Shown one piece after another: positions 1-8,857 of a stretch of DNA of 64,000 nt. Position numbers and translations under genes: made by a program. The DNA lies in contig NZ_JBMERP010000004.1 of the NCBI RefSeq assembly GCF_049310925.1, forward strand, positions 1-64,000. The letters run 5' to 3'. How positions within the stretch are numbered: the stretch's first letter is position 1; each line of letters opens with the position of its first letter. The notes below the pieces were generated by a model. That model made no database searches. It saw nothing but the letters and a program-made list of their open reading frames with translations, and was not told where the DNA came from. The stretch is from Virgibacillus_F sp049310925 (GTDB taxonomy: Bacteria > Bacillota > Bacilli > Bacillales > Amphibacillaceae).

Positions 1-1008
1 ATTTTTATTCTAATGTTACCAATATTGTTACCATCAGCAATTGCTAGATTTAAGATGTTATATCCACTGGTCACAAAACTAAACGATTACTATGGATTTC
101 CAGATAAAAGTTTGTTTGAAAAGTTTTGTATGTATGTGATTGGAATGTTAAATCAAAAAGCCACCATGATCATATTCACAGGTGGTGGATTCCCAATTCT
201 TGCATCACAATTATTAAGGGACTACAACGTGGCTGAAGTTGGGTGGTTAGATTGGTTACTACATATAGGTCCTCCATTATGGATAGGGTCTCTGATAATT
301 ATTGTTTTTGTCTGGCAGTTCTTAAAAAAAACGCATCCAGACGACGATTGGTTTCAGGATAAGAAAGATGCTCTTGCCTTAGAAGAGGGACAAAGCGAGA
401 GGCTTTCACCAAAGTTTTGGCTAGTGGTAAGTACATTTCTAATAATGATAGTTACATGGATCATTACAGACCAAGACAAGGTTCCATTGTTATTACCACC
501 AATGATTTTAATTGTACTGTACGCACTCCCAGGGATAAACATAATCACAAATAAAGTAATACGTAATTATGATTGGGAAAATTTTTTACTCCTGGGATCC
601 TCATTTTCACTCGGTATGTTAATGTCTGAAAACGGAACTGCAAATGTATTAGCAAAAGAGCTGATTAGTGTTGTATCACCTGATCAGTCACTAGTTGTGA
701 AAATATTAGCGATTGCCTTTTTTGTATTTTTAATACGATTAGTATTTGTTGTACCTTCATCGGCTATGATTGTAATTTTTCCAATTGTTATTTCATATGC
801 AGAACTAGTTGGAGTGAACCCGGAAAAACTCACATTTATGATCATTATGATTATTGGTGGTGTTATGATTTTACCTATGCACTCACCTACTACTTTTTAC
901 GCCTATGAAACTGGTGTATTCACGAAAAAAGAGCAATATATCATTGGAGCATTTTCAAGTGCTGTCATTATGTTTATATCAATACTAGCAGCAATTTATT
1001 ACTGGTAG
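1..1008 (+). CDS. DASS/SLC13-type carboxylate transporter, 3' part
   Basis: The reading frame is open to the left edge, so the gene starts outside the window; 335 C-terminal residues are visible. The protein is strongly hydrophobic, with about eight membrane segments separated by a charged cytoplasmic loop near residues 100-135. Late segments carry VVPSSAMIVIFPIV and MILPMHSPTTFYAYETG, which resemble the second half of divalent-anion:sodium symporters (CitT/SLC13 type). It lies 11 bp upstream of prpD and then prpB, so it probably imports a tricarboxylate or dicarboxylate such as 2-methylcitrate or tricarballylate. The substrate is inferred from context only. Another ion-transporter superfamily member is possible. 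Confidence 0.72.
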   Translation: MFILMLPILLPSAIARFKMLYPLVTKLNDYYGFPDKSLFEKFCMYVIGMLNQKATMIIFTGGGFPILASQLLRDYNVAEVGWLDWLLHIGPPLWIGSLIIIVFVWQFLKKTHPDDDWFQDKKDALALEEGQSERLSPKFWLVVSTFLIMIVTWIITDQDKVPLLLPPMILIVLYALPGINIITNKVIRNYDWENFLLLGSSFSLGMLMSENGTANVLAKELISVVSPDQSLVVKILAIAFFVFLIRLVFVVPSSAMIVIFPIVISYAELVGVNPEKLTFMIIMIIGGVMILPMHSPTTFYAYETGVFTKKEQYIIGAFSSAVIMFISILAAIYYW

Positions 1009-1019
1009 GGGGAAATAGA

Positions 1020-2450
1020 TTGAATAAAATTGAGTCTGATACTGACAAATTATTAGTAGATATAGCCGAATATGTTTTGGATCACAAAATTGATAGCGAG
1101 GATGCAGTAAAAACTGCAGCACATGTTTTAATGGATACATTAGGATGTGGATTTCTTGCTTTACGATATCCTGCCTGCACGAAACATCTCGGGCCAATAG
1201 TACCAGGTACAATAGTTCCCAATGGGAGCAGGGTGCCAGGCACTCAGTTTGAATTAGACCCAGTGCATGCCGCATTTAATATAGGTACTATTGTTCGCTG
1301 GCTTGACTATAATGATACTTGGTTGGCAGCGGAATGGGGGCATCCTTCAGATAATTTGGGGGGAATACTGGCCGTTGCAGATTATGTAAGCAGGAAAAAT
1401 ATTGCTAATGGAGAAGACCCTTTGAAAATGGAAGACGTCTTACTTGCACTGGTAAAAGCACATGAAATTCAGGGGATTCTGGCACTTGAAAACAGTTTGA
1501 ATCGCCAGGGACTTGACCACGTCTTATTTGTGAAAGTGGCTACAACTGCTGTTGTCACAGGGATGTTGGGTGGTACGAAAGAAGAAATTATCAATGCTGT
1601 TTCAAATGCCTGGATTGATAATTCCAGCTTACGGACGTATCGTCATTTTCCTAATGCAGGTTCGAGAAAGTCTTGGGCTGCAGGGGATGCCACAAGCCGT
1701 GGGGTACGTCTAGCATTAATGGCTGTAAATGGTGAAATGGGATATAAAACGGCTTTATCTGCACCAGGTTGGGGCTTTGAAGATGTATTGTTTAATGGAA
1801 ACAAATTAATTTTGGGCCAGTCTTTCGGTTCTTATGTCATGGAAAATATTCTGTTTAAAATATCTTATCCCGCAGAGTTCCATGCACAAACTGCTGCAGA
1901 ATGTGCCGTACAATTGCATCATCAACTATTATATCGTATTGATGAGATTGATGAAATTGTCATTACAACCCACGAGTCTGCCATCCGAATCATCGATAAA
2001 ACAGGCCCATTATTTAACCCGGCAGATCGTGACCATTGCCTGCAATATATAACAGCTATCGGATTGCTTTTTGGAAATGTGACAGCAGATCATTATGAAG
2101 AAGAAACAGCCAATGACCCAAGAATTGATCAGCTTCGTGCCAAAATGAAAGTGAATGAAGATGAGCGGTACACTGCGGATTACCTTGATGCAGAAAAACG
2201 ATCTATTGCAAATGCTGTTCAGGTCTTTTTTTATGATGGTACCTCTACAGAAAAAGTTATACGAGAATATCCATTAGGTCATCGGTTTCGTCGCGAAGAA
2301 GGAATTCCAAAGCTTCTAAGTAAATTTAAAACAAATCTTGAAACCAGATTTCCAGAAAAACAAGCTGATCAAATTTATGCATTGTGTCAGGATCTTCCAG
2401 AATTAAAAAATACGTCTGTTCATAATTTCATGAGTAAATTAGTCATATAA
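1020..2450 (+). CDS. prpD: 2-methylcitrate dehydratase, MmgE/PrpD family
   Basis: This 476-residue MmgE/PrpD protein dehydrates 2-methylcitrate to 2-methyl-cis-aconitate in the methylcitrate cycle of propionyl-CoA disposal. The conserved core is clear: VPGTQFELDPVHAAFNIG, RWLDYNDTWLAAEWGHPSDN around residue 100, and the Lys-Ser-Trp-Ala-Ala-Gly-Asp-Ala block near residue 220. Length is normal for the family. It starts at TTG behind a GGGGGAAAT ribosome site, 11 bp after the transporter and 13 bp before prpB, so the three are probably one operon. Citrate/methylcitrate synthase (prpC) is not visible; it may lie upstream of the window or elsewhere. Confidence 0.93.
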   Translation: MNKIESDTDKLLVDIAEYVLDHKIDSEDAVKTAAHVLMDTLGCGFLALRYPACTKHLGPIVPGTIVPNGSRVPGTQFELDPVHAAFNIGTIVRWLDYNDTWLAAEWGHPSDNLGGILAVADYVSRKNIANGEDPLKMEDVLLALVKAHEIQGILALENSLNRQGLDHVLFVKVATTAVVTGMLGGTKEEIINAVSNAWIDNSSLRTYRHFPNAGSRKSWAAGDATSRGVRLALMAVNGEMGYKTALSAPGWGFEDVLFNGNKLILGQSFGSYVMENILFKISYPAEFHAQTAAECAVQLHHQLLYRIDEIDEIVITTHESAIRIIDKTGPLFNPADRDHCLQYITAIGLLFGNVTADHYEEETANDPRIDQLRAKMKVNEDERYTADYLDAEKRSIANAVQVFFYDGTSTEKVIREYPLGHRFRREEGIPKLLSKFKTNLETRFPEKQADQIYALCQDLPELKNTSVHNFMSKLVI

Positions 2451-2463
2451 GAGGAGGCATACA

Positions 2464-3360
2464 ATGAGCTGGTTAACCCAGGAACATTCTACGCAAAAAA
2501 AGCTAGCTGCGGATTTTCTTGAACTGGTTAAAGACAGGACAATTTTAAAGGTACCAGGAGTTCACGATGGGATGGCTGCTTTAATCGCAAAACAAGTTGG
2601 GTTTAAAGCAATCTATTTATCTGGTGCAGCATACACCGCAAGTAAAGGTCTACCTGATTTAGGGATTGTAAACTCAGAAGAAATAGCGTCACGGGCAAAG
2701 GATATTATTCGTGCAACTGATCTACCACTCCTTGTAGATATTGATACAGGTTATGGTGGTGTTTTGCAAGCAGTTAAAACTGCTAAAGAAATGGTAGAAG
2801 TTAATGTAGCGGCTGTTCAAATTGAGGATCAGGATTTACCAAAAAAATGTGGACACTTGAATGGTAAAAAATTAATTACAAGTGAGGAAATGGTACAGAA
2901 AATTAAAGCCATCAAGGAGGTTTCACCTAATTTAGTGGTTGTAGCCAGAACTGATGCATTAGGTGTCGAAGGACTGGATAGTGCAATTAAACGGGCAAAT
3001 AACTACGCTCAAGCCGGAGCAGATGTGATTTTTTCAGAAGCGTTGACGAAAAAGGAAGAATTTGAACTGTTTAAACAAAGCGTTAGCGTTCCTTTGTTGG
3101 CTAATATGACTGAATTCGGAAAAACTCCTTATTATGATGCACAGGAATTTGAGGATTTTGGGTATAATGTAGTAATATATCCTGTTACTTCTTTGCGTGT
3201 AGCTGCAAAAGCATATGAAAGAGTTTTTTTTGAAATACATGAAAAAGGTACACAAAAGGACTCTTTACAAAACATGCAGACCCGGGAAGAATTATATGAA
3301 ACGATAGACTATTATCGATATGAGGATCTGGATAAAAAAATAGCGAAAACAAAGTTGTGA
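2464..3360 (+). CDS. prpB: 2-methylisocitrate lyase
   Basis: The protein has 298 residues and belongs to the isocitrate lyase/PEP mutase superfamily. It cleaves 2-methylisocitrate to pyruvate and succinate, the last step of the methylcitrate cycle. Visible signatures are GVHDGMAALIAKQVGFKAIY near the N-terminus, DIDTGYGG for metal binding, and KKCGHLNGKKL with the catalytic Cys of the KKCGH signature at about residue 122. It has the right length and a good GAGGAGG ribosome site at 2451-2457. A hairpin with a T-run follows and ends the operon. B. subtilis MmgF/YqiQ is the closest known counterpart by family. Confidence 0.94.
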   Translation: MSWLTQEHSTQKKLAADFLELVKDRTILKVPGVHDGMAALIAKQVGFKAIYLSGAAYTASKGLPDLGIVNSEEIASRAKDIIRATDLPLLVDIDTGYGGVLQAVKTAKEMVEVNVAAVQIEDQDLPKKCGHLNGKKLITSEEMVQKIKAIKEVSPNLVVVARTDALGVEGLDSAIKRANNYAQAGADVIFSEALTKKEEFELFKQSVSVPLLANMTEFGKTPYYDAQEFEDFGYNVVIYPVTSLRVAAKAYERVFFEIHEKGTQKDSLQNMQTREELYETIDYYRYEDLDKKIAKTKL

Positions 3361-3390
3361 TGGATTAAATAGTAATGATTAAAACGTATA

Positions 3391-3424
3391 AGGAGATTCT
3401 TCAGTAGTGGGGAATCTCTTTTTG
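3391..3424 (+). terminator. rho-independent terminator after prpB
   Basis: GAGATTC (3393-3399) pairs with GAATCTC (3412-3418) and is followed by a T-run. It closes the transporter-prpD-prpB unit. Confidence 0.75.
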
Positions 3425-3536
3425 TAGTTTTCTTTCTACGGTCCGTTTAACCTGAAATAGATTCGTGAAAGGTGTAAAATGGTAGTGACAATTGCTTTAT
3501 GGGAAAATAAAGCTACAAGGAAACGGAGGAATTAAA

Positions 3537-4871
3537 ATGGCAAACAAAATGATGGAACACATCTTGTTGACACGAAAACGTCTGCGTACGGAAACAGTGA
3601 AGGCGGTATTAATGCAGTTTGACGGAGAATTGCTAAAGTTAAATTATGACAACCAACGGACAAAGTATAAGAAAATGCTGGCAAGTCCATTTCAATTTTA
3701 TCGGGGGAGTGCATTTCTATTTTATTATGATGCTACTCGTATCCCTTTTGCCTACCATACACCAGATGACAAACCTACGTGGCTGCAAGGGGATTTACAC
3801 TTTGAAAACTTCGGTGCTTTTAAGAATAATGAGGGAAAAGTCGTCTATAACACAAACGATTTTGATGAAGGGTATCTGGGTTCCTATATTTATGATGTTT
3901 ATCGAATGGCAGTGAGTATTGCTTTGTATAGTGATGAACTTGGGTATGATGAAGAAAGTCAACTCAGGTTGATCAAGGTATATTTACAAGCTTATTATAA
4001 ACAGCTTCTTTCTTTTGTAGACAGAGAGGAGCTTCCGGGAACGTTAATGTTTCATGAAGAAAATACAGAGGGACCTGTCCAAAATGTATTAAAAGGATTG
4101 CCAGAACGTGAAGTGAATGCTGTTTTAGACGCGGTAACAACTGTAGAAAGTGGAGAGCGAAGATTTCACGAATCAGAAGGACTGAAGCATCTGACAGAAG
4201 ACGAACAGAAAAAACTTGAGCAAGCATGGCCAGAATACATTGATTCACTTGACCCCGATAACAAGCAAAGAGAAGGATTTTATGAAATTAAAGATGTTGT
4301 CAAAAAGCTTGGGGCTGGCACGGGTTCAATCGGTCTTCAGCGTTATTATATTTTAATTGATGGTCATAGTGACGGGGATAGTGGAGATCTTGTGCTAGAG
4401 GCGAAAGAAGCCCGGACTCCAGCACCAAATCATTTTTTCCCATACGATGAATTGTTCTCAGATAGCGTTCTCAACCAGGGAAAGCGGGTAATAACCGCAC
4501 AAAAGGCCATGCAGTATCTGCAGGACCCATATTTAGGCTATTTCTCAATTGGTGACCATGACTTTTACGTGCGTGAGAATTCTCCTTACGATGAAGCAGT
4601 TGATCCAGGAGAGCTTAAAGATATCGAAAATATGGAAACGACTGTAGAAGTGATGGGCAAAGTCACAGCAAAGGCACATGCACGTGCTGATGAATTTCAT
4701 TTTGAACATGAAAGTGAAGAAGAAATTGTTAACGCAATTGGTGCTGAATACGACGGTTTTGTTTCGCAGCTTACCGCAGCAGCTCTTTATTACAAAAATC
4801 AAGTTGAAGAAGATTACCGTATTTTTGCTGAATGGTGTGAACAGGACTTTAACTTAAAGGTAGAAGAATAG
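3537..4871 (+). CDS. DUF2252 family protein
   Basis: DUF2252 proteins resemble aminoglycoside-phosphotransferase/kinase folds but have no established reaction. The block GDLHFENFG followed by NTNDFDEG and the Tyr-Asp-Val-Tyr-Arg segment (about residues 80-125) is the family hallmark and looks like a catalytic loop plus a metal-binding aspartate. Further down, GTGSIGLQRYYILIDG and LVLEAKEA are conserved blocks. I chose the ATG at 3537 because CGGAGG lies at 3524-3529 with correct spacing. An in-frame upstream start at 3492 has no ribosome site. The gene is monocistronic, between terminators, so its neighbours give no clue to function. Confidence 0.85.
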   Translation: MANKMMEHILLTRKRLRTETVKAVLMQFDGELLKLNYDNQRTKYKKMLASPFQFYRGSAFLFYYDATRIPFAYHTPDDKPTWLQGDLHFENFGAFKNNEGKVVYNTNDFDEGYLGSYIYDVYRMAVSIALYSDELGYDEESQLRLIKVYLQAYYKQLLSFVDREELPGTLMFHEENTEGPVQNVLKGLPEREVNAVLDAVTTVESGERRFHESEGLKHLTEDEQKKLEQAWPEYIDSLDPDNKQREGFYEIKDVVKKLGAGTGSIGLQRYYILIDGHSDGDSGDLVLEAKEARTPAPNHFFPYDELFSDSVLNQGKRVITAQKAMQYLQDPYLGYFSIGDHDFYVRENSPYDEAVDPGELKDIENMETTVEVMGKVTAKAHARADEFHFEHESEEEIVNAIGAEYDGFVSQLTAAALYYKNQVEEDYRIFAEWCEQDFNLKVEE

Positions 4872-4876
4872 ATAGG

Positions 4877-4910
4877 AAATACCACAGTGTAGTTTTCCAC
4901 TGTGGTATTT
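4877..4910 (+). terminator. strong hairpin terminator after DUF2252 gene
   Basis: A perfect 13-bp stem, AAATACCACAGTG (4877-4889) against CACTGTGGTATTT (4898-4910), starts 5 bp after the stop codon. Confidence 0.85.
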
Positions 4911-4933
4911 ATATGCAGTAAGCTTTTTTCTGC

Positions 4934-5425
4934 AAGACTGTTTTTAAAAAGATTGTTGTTTTTGACATAAAATCTATAGACTGCGACGTAACAGTTGAAT
5001 TGATTTTCTACCACCATTTATTAGATTGGTGCTGATCCAGCGTTGCGGAAAAACACTCGCTTTCCTTGGGGAACGCTTCAGCCTCCTCGGAGCATAAACC
5101 GCTCACTGCGGGGTCTTCAGACTGTTCCTTTCCCACTGGAGTCTCGCATTTTTCCGCAGCTTAGATAGCTTTCTTTTCAAGGGAGAAGGAGTCCCATTTA
5201 ACATAGGGGTAATTTGTATTTTTCTATCTTAGTGAAGGCAGAATACATAGACTCCTGCTTAGAACAGCACGAGTCCGAAGACCCCGGAAGAAGCGTTCTT
5301 TGCTTCTGAGGAGACTGAGCCGTGCACGCGGAAAGAGAAGTGTTCTGCCGGAACGGCGTCAAAAGAAGTCACGACGTCGCATTTTATATCAACTGCGAAG
5401 TTAAAAAGCAACAAAACTTATAAAA
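4934..5425. repeat. composite inverted repeat, copy A
   Basis: This fills most of the 685-bp gap between the DUF2252 and channel genes, with no gene in it. Two inverted core units lie at about 5030-5163 and 5245-5372, sharing AGACTCC/GGAGTCT, CAGCACGAGTCCGAAGACCC and GCGGAAAG-type blocks. The outer ends (GACTGTTTTTAAAAAGATTG on the left) are mirrored at the right ends of copies B (about 40385-40835) and C (about 61860-62565). Exact boundaries are approximate. Transcribed through, it would fold into a very long hairpin. Confidence 0.75.
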
Positions 5426-5556
5426 GGAGCCTTTTGCAATTAGTGATTTCGCCATAAGCCAAGTTTTCTAAGGGAATTAATTTTTCGTTTTGTACACATT
5501 TTCTAAAAAATACGTTAAACTAACACTATTAATAAAAAAGTGAGGAGGATGTACAT

Positions 5557-6594
5557 ATGATATGGTTTCTTACCAGACTTTACCCAAAAATTAGCCAAAA
5601 GACTCATAATGTGAGATTGTTTTTTATTGTTATTGGAGTACTTATTTTCAGCTCTTTTTTCATTCATTTCCTGGAACCAGAAACCTTTCCAAGTGCGTTT
5701 GAAGGACTATGGTGGGTCATGACAACGGTTACCACTGTTGGATATGGGGATATCTACCCACACACAGTTGAGGGCAGGATTTTCGCAATGTTTCTTTACG
5801 CAATTGGCATAGGTCTAATGGGTGTTGTGATTGGTAAAGTTGTAAATTTATTTTCATTATATAAGACGTTAAGGGAGGAAGGAAAATTGCCATACAACAA
5901 AAGTAATCATTATGTTTTACTTGGTTGGAGTGAGAGAACTGAAAGTACATTGAAAGAGTTATTAAATGATGAAGACGGTAAAGAAATAGTGGTTGTTGCC
6001 GACCTTCCACAAACGCCATTTAAACACGATGATGTAACTTTTATTCAGGGGCATCCTGAAGATAGAGAAACCTTAATTGATGCGAACGTTATTAAAGCAA
6101 CGTCAGTATTGGTTTTTTCTGATGATAGAATACACGATTCCTCTTTATCGGACGGGAAGAGTTTGCTGATTGCATCTTCTATAGAAAAATTAGCAGTTGA
6201 GCTTGAGCGTAATATCTACACGATAGTAGAGGTACAGAAAGAAAAGCATATCGATAACTTCAAACATTCAAATGTTGATGAGTTTGTTATTTCCGACGAG
6301 ACATTTTCCAGGATTATGGCTAAAGCATCCCGTTATCATGGGTCAAGTGCCATTTATACGAAACTGACCAGTGATTTGGATGGCCAGAATATTTACCAGA
6401 TTAATCCGGATCCAGATTGGATTACATATAAGGATGCATTTGTTTCTTTGTTAGAAAAAGGTGCAACACTTTTGGCAGACCGAAATGATTTAACAATTAA
6501 TCAAAAGCTCGGTGAAAAAGTACCAGAAGACGCAAAGTTATTTGTAGTATGCGGTGTGGAGACATATAATGAGCTTTGGAAAAAAACTAAATAG
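5557..6594 (+). CDS. potassium channel with RCK domain, YugO-like
   Basis: This 345-residue two-transmembrane K+ channel subunit should assemble as a tetramer. TM1 spans residues 21-38, then comes the pore loop with the selectivity filter TVGYGD (60-65), then TM2 at about 75-95. A cytoplasmic RCK/TrkA-N domain begins at HYVLLGWSE (about residue 119), where the usual GxGxxG nucleotide loop is altered. A TrkA-C-like tail follows after residue 250. The layout matches B. subtilis YugO, implicated in potassium release and electrical signalling in biofilms. The ribosome site GTGAGGAGG is well placed. It stands alone after repeat copy A. Confidence 0.9.
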   Translation: MIWFLTRLYPKISQKTHNVRLFFIVIGVLIFSSFFIHFLEPETFPSAFEGLWWVMTTVTTVGYGDIYPHTVEGRIFAMFLYAIGIGLMGVVIGKVVNLFSLYKTLREEGKLPYNKSNHYVLLGWSERTESTLKELLNDEDGKEIVVVADLPQTPFKHDDVTFIQGHPEDRETLIDANVIKATSVLVFSDDRIHDSSLSDGKSLLIASSIEKLAVELERNIYTIVEVQKEKHIDNFKHSNVDEFVISDETFSRIMAKASRYHGSSAIYTKLTSDLDGQNIYQINPDPDWITYKDAFVSLLEKGATLLADRNDLTINQKLGEKVPEDAKLFVVCGVETYNELWKKTK

Positions 6595-6907
6595 AAAACC
6601 ACTGTAGCCCCCTCTTCTTTATAGTGAAGCATAAGGGGAAAACAGTTTATTTGGAAATTGATTTTTCAGTATCCAGAGATGAGCTTCAGCGTTTGCACGA
6701 TACAAATTAATGTTAACTTGTAGATGCTCGTGTGAAGCCTTTTATAATATGTGTATGTCCGTCATTTTCCAGCCATCGCATTCGCGTTCATTGAATGATT
6801 TGTGTTGTTATACATGGATACAGCTCCCTTTAATTAGATTTCTTAAGAAACGTATGTAAACCAAGCCTATTTTTGTGCATGGACTGTTCCCAGAAAGTTT
6901 AATATAA
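6595..6907. other. intergenic stretch, no gene recognised
   Basis: No convincing ORF occurs on either strand. At about 6603-6650 there are CCCC/GGGG and ACTGT/ACAGT complementary pieces that may form a weak terminator for the channel gene. Nothing else is recognised. Confidence 0.4.
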
Positions 6908-6955
6908 TAAAAAAGAAGCGAATCATCACTACTCGTGATCATCCGCTTCTTTTTC
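6908..6955 (-). terminator. terminator overlapping the end of the 50-aa ORF
   Basis: AAGAAGCG (6912-6919) pairs with CGCTTCTT (6944-6951), and inner CATCAC/GTGAT pieces extend the stem. On the minus strand it is followed by a T-rich tail; on the plus strand there is also a T-run, so it may act both ways. The stem contains the stop codon of the small minus-strand ORF. Confidence 0.7.
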
Positions 6956-7081
6956 TGCTTTTTGAGCAATTTTGCTGGCAATCCAACGCTTTGCTATGGC
7001 ATCATCAATTTCATACGCTTTACCAACTCGCAGTATTTCGCCATGATAGGCGGTCTGAACGTTCATTAAAACTCTTTGCAT
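6929..7081 (-). CDS. small hypothetical protein, 50 aa
   Basis: The minus strand encodes a 50-residue protein beginning MQRVLMNVQTAYHGEI and ending EKEADDHE. It has a beta-rich first half (HGEILRVGKAYEIDD) and a basic-acidic helix (AIAKRWIASKIAQKAEKEA). The start is ATG with GAGAGGAAA upstream, and the stop lies inside a terminator, both signs of a real gene. The shape recalls small phage or bacterial proteins of the type 'lysine-valine strand, glycine turn, helix', but I do not recognise a family. It lies just downstream of the amidohydrolase gene on the same strand and could be co-transcribed with it. Confidence 0.6.
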   Translation of the reverse strand: MQRVLMNVQTAYHGEILRVGKAYEIDDAIAKRWIASKIAQKAEKEADDHE

Positions 7082-7118
7082 CCTAAGTTTCCTCTCAATA
7101 GGTTCTTACCTCATTCTA

Positions 7119-8783
7119 TCATTTTCTATGAAGAGATTGTGAATATTTAGCGAATAAATCACTTAAAGCTTTATTCTCTTTCTCTTTAAAAACTTGCTTC
7201 CCCCTACTCCATGTCTCAAGTACTTTGATACGCTCTAATTGGCCTTTCTCTACTTCTTTTGGATGGTCGGATAATATGATAAGGTCAGCCTGGTATCCAG
7301 GTTTCAACCGTCCTTTTTCATGTTCGCGGAATTCAAGTTCTGCCGCACTTTGTGAATATCCCCGAAAGCTTGCATCAATGGATAATCTCTCTTCAGGAAT
7401 CCAGCCGCCATTAAGGGGATATCCATCTGTATCTGTCCTGTTTACCGCAGCAAAAATTCCTGTTATTGGTGTAAGGGGACCAATTGGGTTGTCAGAACTT
7501 AATGTAAATGGAATTCCCATTTTATCAACTGTGTTCCAAGGGTTACAGAAGCGTTCCCGGTCTATTCCGACCCATTTTACTGTTTGCTTGTACTCCTCCA
7601 TTATAAATCCAGGCTGTGTTTCGAGATAAGGTTTAACTTTCTGGAGTCTTTCTAATAGATCCGGTGCAAGTACTTGCGCATGAATTATACGGTGCCTAAG
7701 TTTTGAAGTATCTACTTTTTCTAAGGCATTTATTGCTTGCTCTACCGCTCTGTCCCCAATTGCATGCATGGCGACCTGCATTCCATTTTCATGCGCAGTT
7801 TGGACCATGTCGTCTAACTCTTCTTGTGTATAGATCAGATTACCACTAGTGTCTGGTTTATCGTGATAAGGTTGACGTAAAGCAGATGTGTGTAAACGCT
7901 GCGTTCCGTCTAAGAAAATTTTAATAGCACCAACTTTGACGCGTTTACTACCATCACCAGTACGTTTATCAGTTGATCGTAGAAAATTCCTCAAATCATT
8001 TATATTATAAATATAATGATGTAAAAAGACGTCAATTTTTAAATGTCCAACTTTTTCCAGACGAAGATACGCATTCCAAAGTCTGTCATAGCTTCCGACA
8101 AAATTTAAGTCGTCCGTGTGAGTAGAGGTAATCCCTTTGGATAATAAATAAAATAGTGCATCTTCTACAGCTTCATAAACTTCTTCTTCGCTTTTTTGAC
8201 GGAAATTAAATTTTATAAAGTGAACTGCGGTGTCCTTGAATCGCCCGGTCCAGTTTCCATTGTCATCAGTCTCAATGAATTGTTCATGATCCCTTAATAG
8301 TGCTGGTTCTTGTTGCAGGATTTTTAAAGCTGTATGATTAACGACACATTCATGCCCATCATCATGAAGGAAAAACGCAGGGTTTTTATACCCTAGTTCT
8401 TCTAAGTCATCTGCAGTTAATACGTGGTCGAGATCGGCTAATTGACTGTCTATTAACCCACGGCCAACTATCCAGTCGTGTTCCTTCATCTTTTCTTCAT
8501 TATGCAGGTTGGTTACAGAGGTTTTCATTTCCTCAAATGAAGTGATTACACGTAAATCTATATCCTTATTCATTAGCCCATACCGCAGCAAGTGCATATG
8601 TGAGTCATTAAATCCAACTGAAACTACTCGTTGATCATAGTCAATGACATGTGTACCTGTTTCTTTTGTAAGACCTTTGTCAATAGATTTAATCTTTTCA
8701 CCTTCGATTTGAATGTGAAAAATATCGTCTGGAGATTCTTTCTCAAACGGACGATATAACCGTACATTATTTAATATTTTCAT
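7119..8783 (-). CDS. YtcJ-like metal-dependent amidohydrolase
   Basis: A 554-residue amidohydrolase_3 family enzyme, the group containing B. subtilis YtcJ and N-substituted formamide deformylase; the substrate is not predictable. The metal centre is visible: HMH in GFNDSHMHLLRYG (first strand), KIFLDGT with the likely carboxylated Lys, two later His residues in RHRIIHAQ and MHAIGDRAVEQAI, and SSDNPIGPLTP carrying the conserved Asp. I chose the ATG at 8783 because GGAGGGTATAG precedes it directly; an upstream in-frame ATG at 8843 adds 20 poorly conserved residues and lacks a ribosome site. It is divergent from the gene at 8858. No signal peptide is seen, so it is probably cytoplasmic. Confidence 0.88.
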   Translation of the reverse strand: MKILNNVRLYRPFEKESPDDIFHIQIEGEKIKSIDKGLTKETGTHVIDYDQRVVSVGFNDSHMHLLRYGLMNKDIDLRVITSFEEMKTSVTNLHNEEKMKEHDWIVGRGLIDSQLADLDHVLTADDLEELGYKNPAFFLHDDGHECVVNHTALKILQQEPALLRDHEQFIETDDNGNWTGRFKDTAVHFIKFNFRQKSEEEVYEAVEDALFYLLSKGITSTHTDDLNFVGSYDRLWNAYLRLEKVGHLKIDVFLHHYIYNINDLRNFLRSTDKRTGDGSKRVKVGAIKIFLDGTQRLHTSALRQPYHDKPDTSGNLIYTQEELDDMVQTAHENGMQVAMHAIGDRAVEQAINALEKVDTSKLRHRIIHAQVLAPDLLERLQKVKPYLETQPGFIMEEYKQTVKWVGIDRERFCNPWNTVDKMGIPFTLSSDNPIGPLTPITGIFAAVNRTDTDGYPLNGGWIPEERLSIDASFRGYSQSAAELEFREHEKGRLKPGYQADLIILSDHPKEVEKGQLERIKVLETWSRGKQVFKEKENKALSDLFAKYSQSLHRK

Positions 8784-8828
8784 TCTATACCCTCCAGTAA
8801 CAATTTCTATTGTATCTATTCCCTTAGT

Positions 8829-8857
8829 TTGGATATCTAACACAATTGTTATAGAAT
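8829..8857 (+). promoter_or_regulatory. candidate sigma-A promoter abutting the next ATG
   Basis: TTGGAT (8829-8834), 17-bp spacer, TAGAAT (8852-8857). The -10 box touches the ATG at 8858, so if it is real the mRNA would begin inside the annotated ORF and a later GTG would be the start. Confidence 0.4.

Noticed and set aside
1225..1245. GGTGCCAGGCACT inside prpD resembles the core of the palindromic repeat at 31.85 kb.
   Set aside because: It encodes the conserved RVPGT segment of PrpD found in homologues, so the match is coincidental.
3446..3480. A GTTTAA-like box before the DUF2252 gene as a sigma-B promoter.
   Set aside because: No properly spaced GGGTAT/GGGAAA -10 element follows; spacing is about 20 bp.
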